Shown: positions 32,236-42,193, counted from the stretch's first letter. The stretch: DNA of 64,000 nt from Providencia hangzhouensis (GCF_029193595.2 NZ_CP135052.1:310001-374000); one strand, 5' to 3'. Notes: generated by a model not told the origin, from the sequence alone. Program-made: numbers and translations.

Positions 32236-33147
32236 TTAGGCGGATGAGGCCATATTGAGAGCCGTACGAATAAAACCGTTGTTATCTAAGAGTAGTTGAC
32301 GTGCGTCATCGGCATTTAAACCCGATAACACCATTAAAATGGCAGTTTTGCAGTGCCGGTTACATTGTTGAAGGGCGGTCTCTGCGGTAGTTCGGTCGCA
32401 GTCGGTTGCTTCCATCACAATTTTAGTTTGTCTTTCAATGAGTTTGGCATTTGTTGCTTCGACATCGACCATTAAATTACCAAACACCTTTCCAATACGG
32501 ATCATCGCCCCAGTGGTGATCATATTCAGCACTAATTTTTGTGCTGTTCCTGCTTTCATGCGTGAAGAACCGGTGACAACCTCTGCACCTACAATGGGAG
32601 TAATAGCAATATCTGCGGCATTGGCAATTGGGCTATTTGGGTTACAGCTAATGGCCGCTGTTGTTGCACCAACAGCCTTCGCGTACGCTAAAGCGCCTAA
32701 TACATAAGGCGTTCGCCCACTGGCTGCGATACCAACTAACACATCATTATCATTAAATTGAATATCTTTGAGGTCTTGTTCACCCAGTTCAGGCTTATCT
32801 TCTGCATTTTCTACGGCACGGAAAATAGCTTGATGGCCACCGGCGATTAAACCCACAACTTGTTCATGTGGCGTCCCATAAGTTGGCGGGCACTCACTGG
32901 CATCAAGGATGCCTAAACGGCCAGAGGTTCCTGCACCTGAATAAATCAGACGACCGCCTTTTAAAAAAGCCTCTGCGACTTTATCAACCAGTTGGGCAAT
33001 TTCAGGGAGCACTTTTTCAACCGCTAACGGAACGAGCTTGTCCTCATCATTAATGACCTTCAGCATTTCAGCCGTTGATAGTTGGTCGATATTAGTACTG
33101 GCTGCATTGCGGCTTTCAGTTACCATTTTGCTTAAGTCGATAGTCAT
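32236..33147 (-). CDS. murQ: N-acetylmuramic acid 6-phosphate etherase
   Basis: The 303-residue SIS-domain lyase cleaves the lactyl ether of MurNAc-6-phosphate to GlcNAc-6-phosphate and D-lactate, linking cell-wall sugar recovery to amino-sugar metabolism. Visible are [26 protein letters not shown] in pieces, [16 protein letters not shown], and the ST-rich [16 protein letters not shown], with the catalytic Glu in the DASECPPT segment. TAGGAGC precedes the ATG. First gene of murQ-murP and divergent from murR. Confidence 0.96.
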   Translation of the reverse strand: MTIDLSKMVTESRNAASTNIDQLSTAEMLKVINDEDKLVPLAVEKVLPEIAQLVDKVAEAFLKGGRLIYSGAGTSGRLGILDASECPPTYGTPHEQVVGLIAGGHQAIFRAVENAEDKPELGEQDLKDIQFNDNDVLVGIAASGRTPYVLGALAYAKAVGATTAAISCNPNSPIANAADIAITPIVGAEVVTGSSRMKAGTAQKLVLNMITTGAMIRIGKVFGNLMVDVEATNAKLIERQTKIVMEATDCDRTTAETALQQCNRHCKTAILMVLSGLNADDARQLLLDNNGFIRTALNMASSA

Positions 33148-33178
33148 AAAAATTGCTCCTAAATCAGTTATTGGGCTA

Positions 33179-33205
33179 ATATAAGGAATTATTTATTCCT
33201 TATAT
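33179..33205. promoter_or_regulatory. palindrome in the murQ-murR spacer, candidate MurR operator
   Basis: A perfect 11-bp inverted repeat (ATATAAGGAAT / ATTCCTTATAT) with 5-bp spacing lies 32 bp upstream of murQ. Its place between the repressor gene and its likely target makes it a candidate MurR operator; binding is not shown. Confidence 0.5.
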
Positions 33206-33220
33206 GTGATTAACATCACG
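33205..33220. promoter_or_regulatory. CRP-cAMP binding site in the murQ-murR spacer
   Basis: TGTGATTAACATCACG matches the CRP consensus TGTGA-N6-TCACA at 9 of 10 positions. It abuts the palindrome on the murR side, as expected for a catabolite-controlled mur promoter with overlapping repression and activation; E. coli murQP also requires CRP. Confidence 0.7.
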
Positions 33221-33402
33221 GTGCTATCTATTCTAACTTGTGAATATACAAGAATATTTTGTGATTAATTTTATAAGCTAAAGTCACGACTCTTTGAATT
33301 ATAAGTATTATTCATCAGGTATCAGTGGCTTGATTGAGGAATAATTTATTATTATTTTTTTATCTATAGGTCTGGCTATTACAATTATTATTAGAGGTCA
33401 CC

Positions 33403-34263
33403 ATGACATTATTGGACATCATTACCTACTCACTACCGCGATTAGCGGAAAACCAACGCAAAATTGCCCAATTTATCCTTGAAAATCCCGAAAATGTACT
33501 AAATTTGTCGTCTCAGCAATTAGCGGAAATTTTAGATGTTAGCCAATCAGCCATCGTTAAGTTTAGTCAGAAAGTTGGCGTAAAGGGGTATCCCGCCTTG
33601 AAACTTGCACTTAGCGAGATTATTGGGCGCCAACAACTCAAAGATGGAGCGCCTCATTCTGCTCTACATAACCGTATTGCGCCTGATGATAACTTGATGG
33701 TTGTTGCTCAGAAACTAGCAATGGAAAAAAATCACTCCATTACAGAAACAACAAAATTGATTGATTTCAAGCAGTTTGAACGCATTGTTGAGCGAATAGA
33801 CCAATCACAGCGAGTACAGATTGTCGGGATTGGTGGGTCAGGTTTAACAGCAAAAGACCTCAGTTACAAATTACAAAAAATTGGTATCACAACACTTGTG
33901 GAGTCAGACCACCATGTGCAAATTGCTGCGGCGCTGACTCTCAATACTCATGATGTACAAATCGTTATTTCTTTTACAGGAAGACGTAAAGACATGCTAA
34001 CAGCAGCGAATATTGCGCGTAAGCAAGGGGCATGCGTCATCGCGATTACTCGTGATTGTGATTCCCCCTTGGGGCAACTTGCTGATTATGTTCTTGAAAG
34101 TATCGCGGAGGAAGATGAATGGCGTAGTTCATCAATTTCTTCAAGAACCGCACAAAATACGCTAACAGACTTGATCTTTATGGCGTTATTACAACGAAGA
34201 GAAGCGAAAGCGAAGTCGTTGGTTATGAATGCAAGAGTAGTAATTAATAAATTAGATGAATAG
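33403..34263 (+). CDS. murR: MurR/RpiR family transcriptional regulator
   Basis: The 286-residue protein has an N-terminal RpiR-type helix-turn-helix (residues 1-77, LSSQQLAEILDVSQSAIVKF) and a C-terminal SIS sugar-phosphate-binding domain (VQIVGIGGSGLTAKDLSYKL, VVISFTGRRKDM in variant form IVISFTGRRKDM). In E. coli MurR represses murQP and is released by MurNAc-6-phosphate. It is divergent from murQ across 255 bp. AGAGGTCACC precedes the ATG. Confidence 0.92.
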   Translation: MTLLDIITYSLPRLAENQRKIAQFILENPENVLNLSSQQLAEILDVSQSAIVKFSQKVGVKGYPALKLALSEIIGRQQLKDGAPHSALHNRIAPDDNLMVVAQKLAMEKNHSITETTKLIDFKQFERIVERIDQSQRVQIVGIGGSGLTAKDLSYKLQKIGITTLVESDHHVQIAAALTLNTHDVQIVISFTGRRKDMLTAANIARKQGACVIAITRDCDSPLGQLADYVLESIAEEDEWRSSSISSRTAQNTLTDLIFMALLQRREAKAKSLVMNARVVINKLDE

Positions 34264-34367
34264 CTGGCGGCTTGAATTCTCATCGATAACTTTGCAATAA
34301 AACCTTATTTACGTTAAGACTAATATTATAAGTATTTTGATTTTAAAAAGTTAAAAGGGAGTTATTG

Positions 34368-36635
34368 ATGAGAGCACTCATAGTTTATACGGAATTAACT
34401 GATGACGACTCCGTTATTAGCCATGCCGTAGCAAGACTCGCCAGTGAACTTAACGATGAGCACGTAGAAACCGTGATCATTCGTAATTTTGAAGATGGAA
34501 TGGCATACATTCGGTCAAATACCAGCATTGACTGCTTGTTATATGGCCGTGATATGTCAGACAAGCAAGAACAAACTCAGGCACATCAGTTAATTACCCA
34601 ACTTCACCGTAGGCAAGAAGATGTCCCCGTATTTTTATTAAGTGATCGTGAAGAAGCTTTGACGGCATTCGACCGCAAAATGATGGAACAAGTCGATGAA
34701 TTTGCATGGATTTTAGAAGACTCCGCAGATTTTATTGCAGGTCGTGTCCTTGCCGCGATCATCCGCTACCGCGCCAATTTACTGCCCCCTTTGATGAAAA
34801 GTTTGATTAAATACAGTGATGTACATGAATATTCATGGGCAGCACCGGGGCATCAAGGTGGTGTTGGGTTCACCAAAACTCCCGCAGGTCGCATTTATCA
34901 TGATTTCTTTGGTGAAAACTTATTTCGGACGGATATCGGTATTGAGCGGGTTGCTGTGGGTTCACTGTTAGACCATACCGGCGCATTTGGTGAGTGTGAA
35001 AGGAATGCTGCGCGTATATTTGGTGCTGACCAATCTTACTCCGTGGTTGTGGGAACATCGGGTTCGAACCGAACGATTATGCAAGCTTGTATGACAGATG
35101 ATGATGTTGTTGTGATTGACCGTAACTGCCACAAATCTATTGAGCAAGGTTTGATCTTAACAGGGGCAAAACCGGTTTATATGACACCAAGCCGTAATCG
35201 TTATGGCATCATTGGCCCGATTTATCCTCAAGAAATGACACCCGAAGCGATTACTGAAAAAATCGCTAAAAATCCATTAACTTCGGATAAAATAGGCAAA
35301 CGTCCTGCATATAGCGTCGTAACCAACTGTACTTACGATGGCGTGTGCTATCACGCACGTAAAGTACAGGATTTGCTGGATGAATCATTGGATAGAATCC
35401 ATTTTGATGAGGCATGGTACGGCTACGCACGCTTTAACCCTATCTATCGCGACCACTTTGCGATGCGTGATGACCCTAGAAAAGACGATGAGCCCACCGT
35501 TTTTGCAACTCACTCTACGCACAAATTATTGAATGCACTTTCACAAGCTTCATTTATCCACATTCGAAATGGCCGTAATGCGATTGATTTTAATCGTTTT
35601 AACCAAGCCTATCATATGCATGCGACTACTTCGCCGCTATATGCAATTTGTGCCTCAAATGATATTGCCGCAGACATGATGGACGGTAATAGTGGGCGTT
35701 CACTCACTGATGAAGTCATCCGTGAAGCTATCGACTTCCGTCAATCACTGGGCTACCTATACAAAGAATTTATCAATGACGATGAGTGGTTTTTCAAACC
35801 ATGGAATCAAGAAATGGTGAAAGACCCAGCAACAGGCAAGCGCTATGCTTTTGAAGATGCGCCTGTTGAGCTGTTGATGAAAGAGCAAAGCTGCTGGGTG
35901 ATGAACCCTGAAGATAAATGGCATGGTTTTAAAGATATCCCTGAAAATTGGGCGATGCTTGACCCGATTAAGGTGAGTATTTTGTCGCCGGGAATGGGAG
36001 ATGACGGTAAATTACTGGATAGCGGCGTCCCAGCCGCGTTAGTCACGGCATGGTTAAACCACTATGGTATTGTACCAACCCGCACGACTGATTTCCAAAT
36101 TATGTTCTTGTTTTCTATGGGGATCACAAAAGGAAAATGGGGAACCCTGGTCAATGCGTTGCTGTCGTTTAAGCGCCATTATGACAACAATACGGCACTG
36201 AAAAAAGTATTACCTGAAGTGGTTGAAGCGTCTCCTGAGATCTATGGCGAGATGGGGCTACGTGATTTAGGCAATAAAATGTTTGTGTATCTACAAAAAA
36301 ATAACCCAGGTGGCCAGTTAAATCAGGCTTATGAGCAACTCCCCGCCGTGATGATGAGCCCACGCGATGCCTATCAAGAAATTGTTGCTAACCGCGTTGA
36401 GGCGATTCCTTTAGATAAACTAGCCGGACGTATTGCCGCTAACTCGATTATTCCCTATCCACCGGGTATTCCTATGTTGTTATCAGGTGAAAGTTTTGGC
36501 GATAAAAATAGCCCGCATATCGGCTATTTGCATAGTCTTCAAGCGTGGGATAGCGAATTTCCGGGTTTTGAACATGAAACCGAAGGTACTGAAATTATTG
36601 ATGGCCAGTATTATGTGATGTGTGTGAAAGAATAA
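34368..36635 (+). CDS. adiA: biodegradative (acid-resistance type) arginine decarboxylase
   Basis: About 755 residues, the same size as E. coli AdiA and closer to it than to lysine or ornithine decarboxylases across the whole chain. It has the wing domain (LIVYTELTDDD), the PLP domain with SWAAPGHQGGVGFTKT, FGADQSYSVVVGTSGSNRTI, HFDEAWYGYARFNP and the PLP-Schiff-base Lys in ATHSTHKLLNALSQ, and a C-terminal domain with IPYPPGIPMLLSGE. It converts arginine to agmatine and CO2, consuming a proton. A TTG one codon upstream is less likely than the ATG at 34368 (GGGAG seven nt upstream). No adiC antiporter or adiY regulator is adjacent, unlike in E. coli. Confidence 0.93.
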   Translation: MRALIVYTELTDDDSVISHAVARLASELNDEHVETVIIRNFEDGMAYIRSNTSIDCLLYGRDMSDKQEQTQAHQLITQLHRRQEDVPVFLLSDREEALTAFDRKMMEQVDEFAWILEDSADFIAGRVLAAIIRYRANLLPPLMKSLIKYSDVHEYSWAAPGHQGGVGFTKTPAGRIYHDFFGENLFRTDIGIERVAVGSLLDHTGAFGECERNAARIFGADQSYSVVVGTSGSNRTIMQACMTDDDVVVIDRNCHKSIEQGLILTGAKPVYMTPSRNRYGIIGPIYPQEMTPEAITEKIAKNPLTSDKIGKRPAYSVVTNCTYDGVCYHARKVQDLLDESLDRIHFDEAWYGYARFNPIYRDHFAMRDDPRKDDEPTVFATHSTHKLLNALSQASFIHIRNGRNAIDFNRFNQAYHMHATTSPLYAICASNDIAADMMDGNSGRSLTDEVIREAIDFRQSLGYLYKEFINDDEWFFKPWNQEMVKDPATGKRYAFEDAPVELLMKEQSCWVMNPEDKWHGFKDIPENWAMLDPIKVSILSPGMGDDGKLLDSGVPAALVTAWLNHYGIVPTRTTDFQIMFLFSMGITKGKWGTLVNALLSFKRHYDNNTALKKVLPEVVEASPEIYGEMGLRDLGNKMFVYLQKNNPGGQLNQAYEQLPAVMMSPRDAYQEIVANRVEAIPLDKLAGRIAANSIIPYPPGIPMLLSGESFGDKNSPHIGYLHSLQAWDSEFPGFEHETEGTEIIDGQYYVMCVKE

Positions 36636-36652
36636 GATTCAGTAATGATAAA

Positions 36653-36684
36653 AACGAAAAGCTATCAAAAGATAGCTTTTCGTG
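36653..36684. terminator. terminator between convergent adiA and yheS
   Basis: ACGAAAAGCTATC pairs perfectly with GATAGCTTTTCGT around an AAAA loop; the stem is followed by a T-rich segment. Confidence 0.8.
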
Positions 36685-36715
36685 ATTTTAATGGATTGTG
36701 ATGTTTTATAACGAA

Positions 36716-38650
36716 TTAATTTAATTCAAATTCACTGGTCATGGTTTCTAACTGCTCTTGCAGTTCCATCCACTCCATTTCCACATCTTCAAGAGCCGCT
36801 TTGTGTTCTGTTTGTTTTTTCAAACATTCCGTCAATTCGGCTTTCTTATCTTGTTCGTAAATGGTGGCATCAGAAAGTTTTGCTTCTAGCTCATTTAGGG
36901 CATTCGAGTGCTTATCCATTTGCTTTTCCAATTCCGTGATTTTTTTGCGGATCGGTTGAGTCAGTTGGCGGAACTCCGCTTCACGACGTTTTTGGTCTTT
37001 TCTATCTTGTGCCGTCACCGTTGCAGCGGCTGCTGGCTTGTCTTTTTCTTGTTGATCACGCGCTTGCTGTAATTCGAGCTTATTTTGCTCTGCCAGCCAT
37101 TGTTGGTAATCTTCTAAATCACCATCAAATTGCTCTACAGAACCGCCGTGGACCAAATACAGTTCATCGGTAGTGGTGCGCAGTAAATGCCTATCATGGG
37201 AAACGACAACTAAAGCACCTTCGAAGGCCATTAAGGCTTCAGTAAGTGCTTGCCGCATATCTAAGTCCAAGTGGTTGGTTGGTTCATCGAGCAACAGTAA
37301 ATTAGGGCGTTGCCAAACAATTAACGCGAGTACTAAGCGCGCTTTTTCCCCACCAGAAAAACGGCCGCTTGGGTCAGTAACTTGGTCGCCTTTAAAACCG
37401 AAGCCCCCTAAATAGTCACGTAATTGTTGCTCAGTTTGTTCAGGCGCAAGGCGAACTAGATGCTGTAGAGGCGATTCTTCAGGGTGCAAGTACTCTAATT
37501 GGTGCTGGGCGAAATAACCAAGTTTGATACCTTTTGCGAGGGAAATTTCCCCCTGTAACGGTGGCAAATCGCCCGCTAACATCTTAATTAATGTGGATTT
37601 ACCTGCACCATTTCGGCCTAATAATCCAATACGTGAGCCTGGTACTAAGTTCAGCTTGATGGATTGTAAGATGACTTTTTCACCATAGCCTGCGCTGACT
37701 TTTTCCATTTTTAATAATGGATTCGGTAAGCTTTCTGGTTTACGGAATGAAAAATGGAATGGGTTATCCACATGAGCTGGGGAAACCATTTCCATTCTTT
37801 CAAGCATCTTAATGCGGCTTTGTGCTTGTTTAGCTTTGGTGGCTTGCACTCTAAAACGGTCAATATAACTTTGCAAGTGTGCAGCTTTAGCCTGCTGGCT
37901 TTCATATAGTGCTTGCTGCTGAGCCAGTTTTGTTGCGCGCTGACGTTCAAATGAAGAGTAGTTGCCCGTGTATTCGAACATGGTTTCTTGTTCGATATGC
38001 AGCACTTTATCAATAATCGGGTCGAGGAAATCCCTATCATGGGAAATCAAAATCAGGGTGCCTTGGTAGCTTTTTAACCATTTTTCTAACCAAATCACTG
38101 CATCTAAATCAAGGTGGTTGGTTGGTTCATCAAGTAGCAATAAATCTGAACGACATAACAAGGCTTGTGCTAAGTTCAAACGCATCCGCCATCCACCAGA
38201 AAATGATTTTACTGGAGAGTTTAATTGCGCTTGGCTGAAACCTAAACCATGTAGCAAACTGGCTGCACGGGAGCGGATGGTCCATGCATCAATGGCATCA
38301 AGTTGCTCATGAACCACAGCGATGGCATGGCCGTCATTTTTTTCATTGGCTTGTTGAAGTTTTTGCTCTAAAGCTCGGAACTCGCGATCACCATCAATCA
38401 CATATTCAAGAGCGGGCACATCAAGGGCAGGGGTTTCTTGGTTCACCCATGCCATGGACCAATTGCTTGGAAAGGTTGCAGAACCTGCTTCAGCTTGTAA
38501 TTCGCCTTTTAATAACGCAAGAAGTGTCGATTTACCGCAGCCGTTTTTACCCACTAAACCAACTTTTTGGCCGGGGTTAATAGTCGCAGTGGCATTGTCT
38601 AGTAGGACACGAACACCTCGGCGAATTTGGAGTGAAGAGAAAACAATCAT
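36716..38650 (-). CDS. yheS: ABC-F family ATPase YheS
   Basis: The 644-residue soluble protein has two ABC ATPase domains and no membrane domain. Walker A motifs are LVGKNGCGKSTLLALL and LLGRNGAGKSTLIKML; signature motifs FSGGWRMRLNLAQAL and FSGGEKARLVLAL; Walker B/D-loops LLLLDEPTNHLDLD occur twice. The inter-domain linker and the charged coiled-coil C-terminus (EFRQLTQPIRKKITELEKQM) are typical of ABC-F translation factors, which act on the ribosomal E site. Divergent from kefG, as in E. coli. Confidence 0.95.
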   Translation of the reverse strand: MIVFSSLQIRRGVRVLLDNATATINPGQKVGLVGKNGCGKSTLLALLKGELQAEAGSATFPSNWSMAWVNQETPALDVPALEYVIDGDREFRALEQKLQQANEKNDGHAIAVVHEQLDAIDAWTIRSRAASLLHGLGFSQAQLNSPVKSFSGGWRMRLNLAQALLCRSDLLLLDEPTNHLDLDAVIWLEKWLKSYQGTLILISHDRDFLDPIIDKVLHIEQETMFEYTGNYSSFERQRATKLAQQQALYESQQAKAAHLQSYIDRFRVQATKAKQAQSRIKMLERMEMVSPAHVDNPFHFSFRKPESLPNPLLKMEKVSAGYGEKVILQSIKLNLVPGSRIGLLGRNGAGKSTLIKMLAGDLPPLQGEISLAKGIKLGYFAQHQLEYLHPEESPLQHLVRLAPEQTEQQLRDYLGGFGFKGDQVTDPSGRFSGGEKARLVLALIVWQRPNLLLLDEPTNHLDLDMRQALTEALMAFEGALVVVSHDRHLLRTTTDELYLVHGGSVEQFDGDLEDYQQWLAEQNKLELQQARDQQEKDKPAAAATVTAQDRKDQKRREAEFRQLTQPIRKKITELEKQMDKHSNALNELEAKLSDATIYEQDKKAELTECLKKQTEHKAALEDVEMEWMELQEQLETMTSEFELN

Positions 38651-38696
38651 AGCAACCGTCTATTAAAAATATGTTAGATTATCAACGTATATACTC

Positions 38697-38860
38697 TAAA
38701 TAATTTACGGTGCTGTTAGGCGACAAGCACATGAGTCGCTAGGAGCCTAATTAAGTAGGTGACTAGTGCGAATGCGCGTAGTCAACAACACAGCAACGTG
38801 AAGTATGACGAGTATAGCAGGCAGCATGGTAACGGAAAATGTTCCGTCTGACACGCCTTT
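38697..38860 (+). other. structured leader upstream of kefG
   Basis: The spacer between yheS and kefG is markedly less AT-rich than other spacers and full of local pairing: TTAGGC (38716) with GCCTAA (38745), GCGAC (38720) with GTCGC (38735), GACTA (38761) with TAGTC (38779), and ACGGAA (38832) with TTCCGT (38842) around an AATG loop. The first two pairings compete for two bases. It matches no riboswitch class I know. A 5' leader or small RNA is possible. Confidence 0.4.
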
Positions 38861-38872
38861 GAGGAGGGAAAG

Positions 38873-39427
38873 ATGTCAAATACACCGAAAGTGCTGGTGG
38901 TCTACGCTCACCCGGACCCCGACGAATCGATGGCTAATAAGGCGTTATTGGAGGCAGTGCGTGATTTTGACCATGTGACTGTACACGATTTATACGCAAT
39001 TTACCCAGATTATTTTATTGATGTAACCGCGGAACAAAAATTACTGTGCCAGCACGATATCATTGTTTTTCAACATCCTCTCTATACATATAGTTGCCCT
39101 GCGTTGCTGAAAGAGTGGTTTGACCGCGTGTTAACTCGCCGTTTTGCGACCGATGTAGGGTACCAAAAATTAAAAGGCAAATACTGGCGTTCTGTGATTA
39201 CCACAGGCGAGCCTGTTCACGCTTACCAATATGATGGATATAACCATTATCCACTTACAGAAATACTTCGCCCATTTGAATTGACCGCATTAATGTGTGA
39301 TATGCAGTGGTTGGAACCAACCATTATTTATGCAGCACGTCGGCAGCCTAAAGAACGATTTGAACAGATTATTGATGACTACCGTCAATGGATGCAACAG
39401 CCGCTAGGTGCGGGAGGGTTATCCTAA
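38873..39427 (+). CDS. kefG: KefG, NAD(P)H quinone oxidoreductase-like ancillary protein of KefB
   Basis: The 184-residue flavodoxin-fold protein starts with [20 protein letters not shown]. It has the FMN-site [21 protein letters not shown] and [19 protein letters not shown]. coli KefG (YheR) binds and is needed for full activity of the KefB potassium efflux system. A strong GAGGAGG ribosome binding site precedes the ATG. The stop codon shares one base with the kefB start (TAATG), so the two are translationally coupled. Confidence 0.95.
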   Translation: MSNTPKVLVVYAHPDPDESMANKALLEAVRDFDHVTVHDLYAIYPDYFIDVTAEQKLLCQHDIIVFQHPLYTYSCPALLKEWFDRVLTRRFATDVGYQKLKGKYWRSVITTGEPVHAYQYDGYNHYPLTEILRPFELTALMCDMQWLEPTIIYAARRQPKERFEQIIDDYRQWMQQPLGAGGLS

Positions 39428-41235
39428 TGTCAGAACTAGGGCTATTTGAATCCGTTATCATCTTCCTCTGCGCAGGGGTAGTCATGGTACCTATTGCACA
39501 AAAAATCCGCTTAGGTGCTGTACTGGGGTATTTGCTTGCCGGGATCATGATTGGGCCATTTGTTTTTGGCTTTATTCGTAATGTTGATGATATTTTGCAC
39601 TTCTCCGAAATGGGAGTGGTGTTCCTGATGTTTCTCATCGGGTTAGAGCTAAAACCTTCTAAATTATGGGAGCTTAGGCGCTCGATTTTCGGTGTAGGTA
39701 CGCTTCAAGTGGTTGTCACTGCGGCTATCATGGCGTCACTGTTGTTTTTAGCCAAATTTTCTTGGCAAGCTGCCATTGTTGGTGGATTAGGAATGGCGAT
39801 GTCATCAACGGCAATGGCACTTCAGTTGATGAACGAAAAAGGGATGTCCAACAAAGAAAGCGGGCAACTCGGTTTTTCTGTTTTGTTATTCCAAGATATG
39901 GCCGTGATCCCAATTATGGCGCTGATCCCATTGCTAGCCGGGGACTCAGCAACCAGTGATTGGCAAAAAATTGGCTTGAAGATAGTGGCGTTCGCAGGTT
40001 TATGGGTAGTTGGCCGCTATTTATTACGGCCGATGTTCAGGCTTGCCGCTAAATCTGGCGTTCATGAAATTTTTACGGCTGCAGCGCTGTTGGTGGTATT
40101 AGGTTCCGCACTCATTATGGAAAGCCTTGGGTTTTCTATGGCTCTGGGAACCTTTATGGCAGGGGTCATGTTAGCGGAAACAGAGTTCCGCCATGAGCTG
40201 GAAATTAATATCGAACCGTTTAAAGGTCTGCTACTGGGGCTATTTTTTATCTCAGTAGGTATGTCATTGAATTTAGATGTGTTGTGGGCTTATTTACCAC
40301 AAGTATTGATTGCTGTTGCGGTATTAGTCGCAGTCAAAGCGTTAGTGCTTTACGGACTGAGTTTAGCCGCTAGGCTTCGAAATGGAGCAAGAGCTCAATT
40401 TTCCGGGGTGCTTAGCCAAGGTGGTGAATTTGCTTTTGTGATCTATGCAACTGCTTTTGGTGCAAGTGTGATAAATGAACGGCAGATGGACTTATTACTG
40501 GTAGTTGTCACACTTTCGATGATGACTACTCCACTTGTGATGCAGTTGATAGATGCCTATTTAAACTACCGTTATAATCAACAACCAGCCTCGAGTGAAA
40601 AACCATTTGTAGAAGACAATGACCCACATGTTATTTTGGTCGGTTTTGGTCGCATGGGGCAAGTGGTTGGCCGCTTATTAATGGCGAATAAGGTTAAAAT
40701 TACAGTACTAGAACAAGATGTTACAGCGATTAGTACCATGCGCCGCTACGGCTATACGGTCTATTACGGTGATGCACGTGAACTGCAATTATTGCGCTCA
40801 GCAGGAGCCGATAAAGCAAAATCTATCGTCATCACCAGTGATGTGCCTGAAGAAGTGATGGAAATTGTGCAAATTTGCCAAGAAAATTTCCCTAACTTAC
40901 ATATTATTGCACGTGCTAAAGGTCGCCTTGAGGCCCATGAGCTATTACAAAGTGGAGTGACTGATTTTAGCCGTGAAACATTCTCGAGCGCACTTGAATT
41001 AGGAAGCAAAGCGCTTGTTAGCACAGGGATGCATCCTCATAAAGCTTATCGCGCGAAGCAGCATTTTCGCCGTTTAGACATGAAAATGCTTAGAGATATT
41101 TACCCAGAGAATGAAAATAGTGACAGCGGGCAAATTTCACGCATTAAAGAGGCACGTCGTGAACTTAATGAACTCTTTGAGAAAGAAATGCAAAGAGAAC
41201 ATCGGCAGCCTCATAGCTGGAATAATGAACAATAA
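39427..41235 (+). CDS. kefB: glutathione-regulated potassium-efflux system protein KefB
   Basis: The 602-residue protein (601 in E. coli) has an N-terminal CPA2 Na+/H+-exchanger-type membrane domain of about 12 segments (residues 1-380) with the regulatory-loop region [17 protein letters not shown], and a C-terminal KTN/RCK domain with the nucleotide-binding [17 protein letters not shown]. It is kept closed by glutathione and opened by glutathione adducts, acidifying the cytoplasm to protect against electrophiles. The ATG at 39427 gives [13 protein letters not shown]; an earlier in-frame ATG lies within kefG. gor and a GST are also in this window. Confidence 0.96.
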   Translation: MSELGLFESVIIFLCAGVVMVPIAQKIRLGAVLGYLLAGIMIGPFVFGFIRNVDDILHFSEMGVVFLMFLIGLELKPSKLWELRRSIFGVGTLQVVVTAAIMASLLFLAKFSWQAAIVGGLGMAMSSTAMALQLMNEKGMSNKESGQLGFSVLLFQDMAVIPIMALIPLLAGDSATSDWQKIGLKIVAFAGLWVVGRYLLRPMFRLAAKSGVHEIFTAAALLVVLGSALIMESLGFSMALGTFMAGVMLAETEFRHELEINIEPFKGLLLGLFFISVGMSLNLDVLWAYLPQVLIAVAVLVAVKALVLYGLSLAARLRNGARAQFSGVLSQGGEFAFVIYATAFGASVINERQMDLLLVVVTLSMMTTPLVMQLIDAYLNYRYNQQPASSEKPFVEDNDPHVILVGFGRMGQVVGRLLMANKVKITVLEQDVTAISTMRRYGYTVYYGDARELQLLRSAGADKAKSIVITSDVPEEVMEIVQICQENFPNLHIIARAKGRLEAHELLQSGVTDFSRETFSSALELGSKALVSTGMHPHKAYRAKQHFRRLDMKMLRDIYPENENSDSGQISRIKEARRELNELFEKEMQREHRQPHSWNNEQ

Positions 41236-41244
41236 GGGTTAGAA

Positions 41245-41448
41245 ATGGCTTCAACACGTAAACGCTTTATTGCCGGGGCGACGTGCCCTAAGTGCAAGTC
41301 ACAAGACACATTAATGATGTGGCGTGAAGATAAAATTGATGTTGTCGAGTGTGTCAATTGTGGCGATCAGCAACGCCAAGCAGGGGATGAAGCAACGGGA
41401 CATGTTAGGCAAAAAGAGCAGGTTATTGGAATTTTTACACCTGAATAA
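41245..41448 (+). CDS. yheV: YheV family putative zinc-ribbon protein
   Basis: The 67-residue protein has four cysteines in two CxxC pairs (C14/C17 in ATCPKCKSQD and C36/C39 in VECVNCGDQQ), suggesting a zinc ribbon. It starts 10 bp after kefB in the conserved order kefG-kefB-yheV-slyD. No function is established. Confidence 0.94.
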   Translation: MASTRKRFIAGATCPKCKSQDTLMMWREDKIDVVECVNCGDQQRQAGDEATGHVRQKEQVIGIFTPE

Positions 41449-41534
41449 TAGAAATTTGTCAATTCTCAATACATCACTATAGTTTTTCGGTACAATTGGC
41501 AAAAATTTTTCCCTTACGGGTAGTAGGAGATGTC

Positions 41535-42140
41535 ATGAAAGTAGCAAAAGACTTGGTGGTCAGCTTGGCTTATCAAGTAAGAACAGAAGACGGTGTTTTA
41601 GTTGATGAGTCGCCAGCAAGCGCGCCAATGGACTATTTGCATGGTCGTGGGTCTTTAATTTCAGGTTTAGAAAAAGCATTAGAAGGTCGCTCTGTCGGCG
41701 AAAACTTCGATGTTGAAGTCGCTTCAGACGATGCATATGGCCAATACGATGACAACTTAGTTCAACGTGTTCCTAAAGATGTATTTATGGGCGTTGATGA
41801 GCTAGAAGTCGGCATGCGTTTCTTAGCTGACACTGACATGGGCCCAGTTCCTGTTGAAATTACAGGTATCGAAGGTGATGAAGTTATCGTTGACGGTAAC
41901 CACATGTTAGCAGGTCAAAACCTGAAATTTAATGTTGAAATCATGGCTATCCGTGAAGCAACAGAAGAAGAAATCGCACATGGCCACGTCCATGGTGCAG
42001 GTGGTCACGACCATGACCACGACCACGAAGGTGGTTGCTGTGGCGGTGGCGGTCATAGCCACGGTTCAGAAGGCGGTTGCTGCGGTGGCGGTGAAGGTCA
42101 CGGACACGGTCACAAACAAGGCGGCTGCGGCTGCCACTAA
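41535..42140 (+). CDS. slyD: FKBP-type peptidyl-prolyl isomerase and metallochaperone SlyD
   Basis: The 201-residue protein has an FKBP domain with inserted IF chaperone domain (residues 1-150; SLAYQVRTEDGVLVDES, LISGLEKALEGRSVGE) and a C-terminal tail of about 50 residues composed mainly of His, Gly and Cys (HDHDHDHEGGCCGGGGHSHG is part of it). The tail binds nickel and supports hydrogenase maturation; the FKBP part accelerates proline isomerisation. The ATG at 41535 behind TAGGAG gives the family start MKVAKDLVVSLAYQ; a longer frame begins at 41496. Confidence 0.96.
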   Translation: MKVAKDLVVSLAYQVRTEDGVLVDESPASAPMDYLHGRGSLISGLEKALEGRSVGENFDVEVASDDAYGQYDDNLVQRVPKDVFMGVDELEVGMRFLADTDMGPVPVEITGIEGDEVIVDGNHMLAGQNLKFNVEIMAIREATEEEIAHGHVHGAGGHDHDHDHEGGCCGGGGHSHGSEGGCCGGGEGHGHGHKQGGCGCH

Positions 42141-42161
42141 TACTTCGTATTAGTGTTTATA

Positions 42162-42193
42162 AAAAAAAGGAAGCGAAAGCTTCCTTTTTTTAA
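42162..42193. terminator. bidirectional terminator slyD/slyX
   Basis: AAGGAAGC and GCTTCCTT enclose a GAAA tetraloop, with A-run before and T-run after, so it works for both convergent genes. Confidence 0.93.

Noticed and set aside
28153..36715. The accessory block as a prophage or integrative element
   Set aside because: No integrase, transposase, tRNA attachment site or flanking direct repeat could be found.
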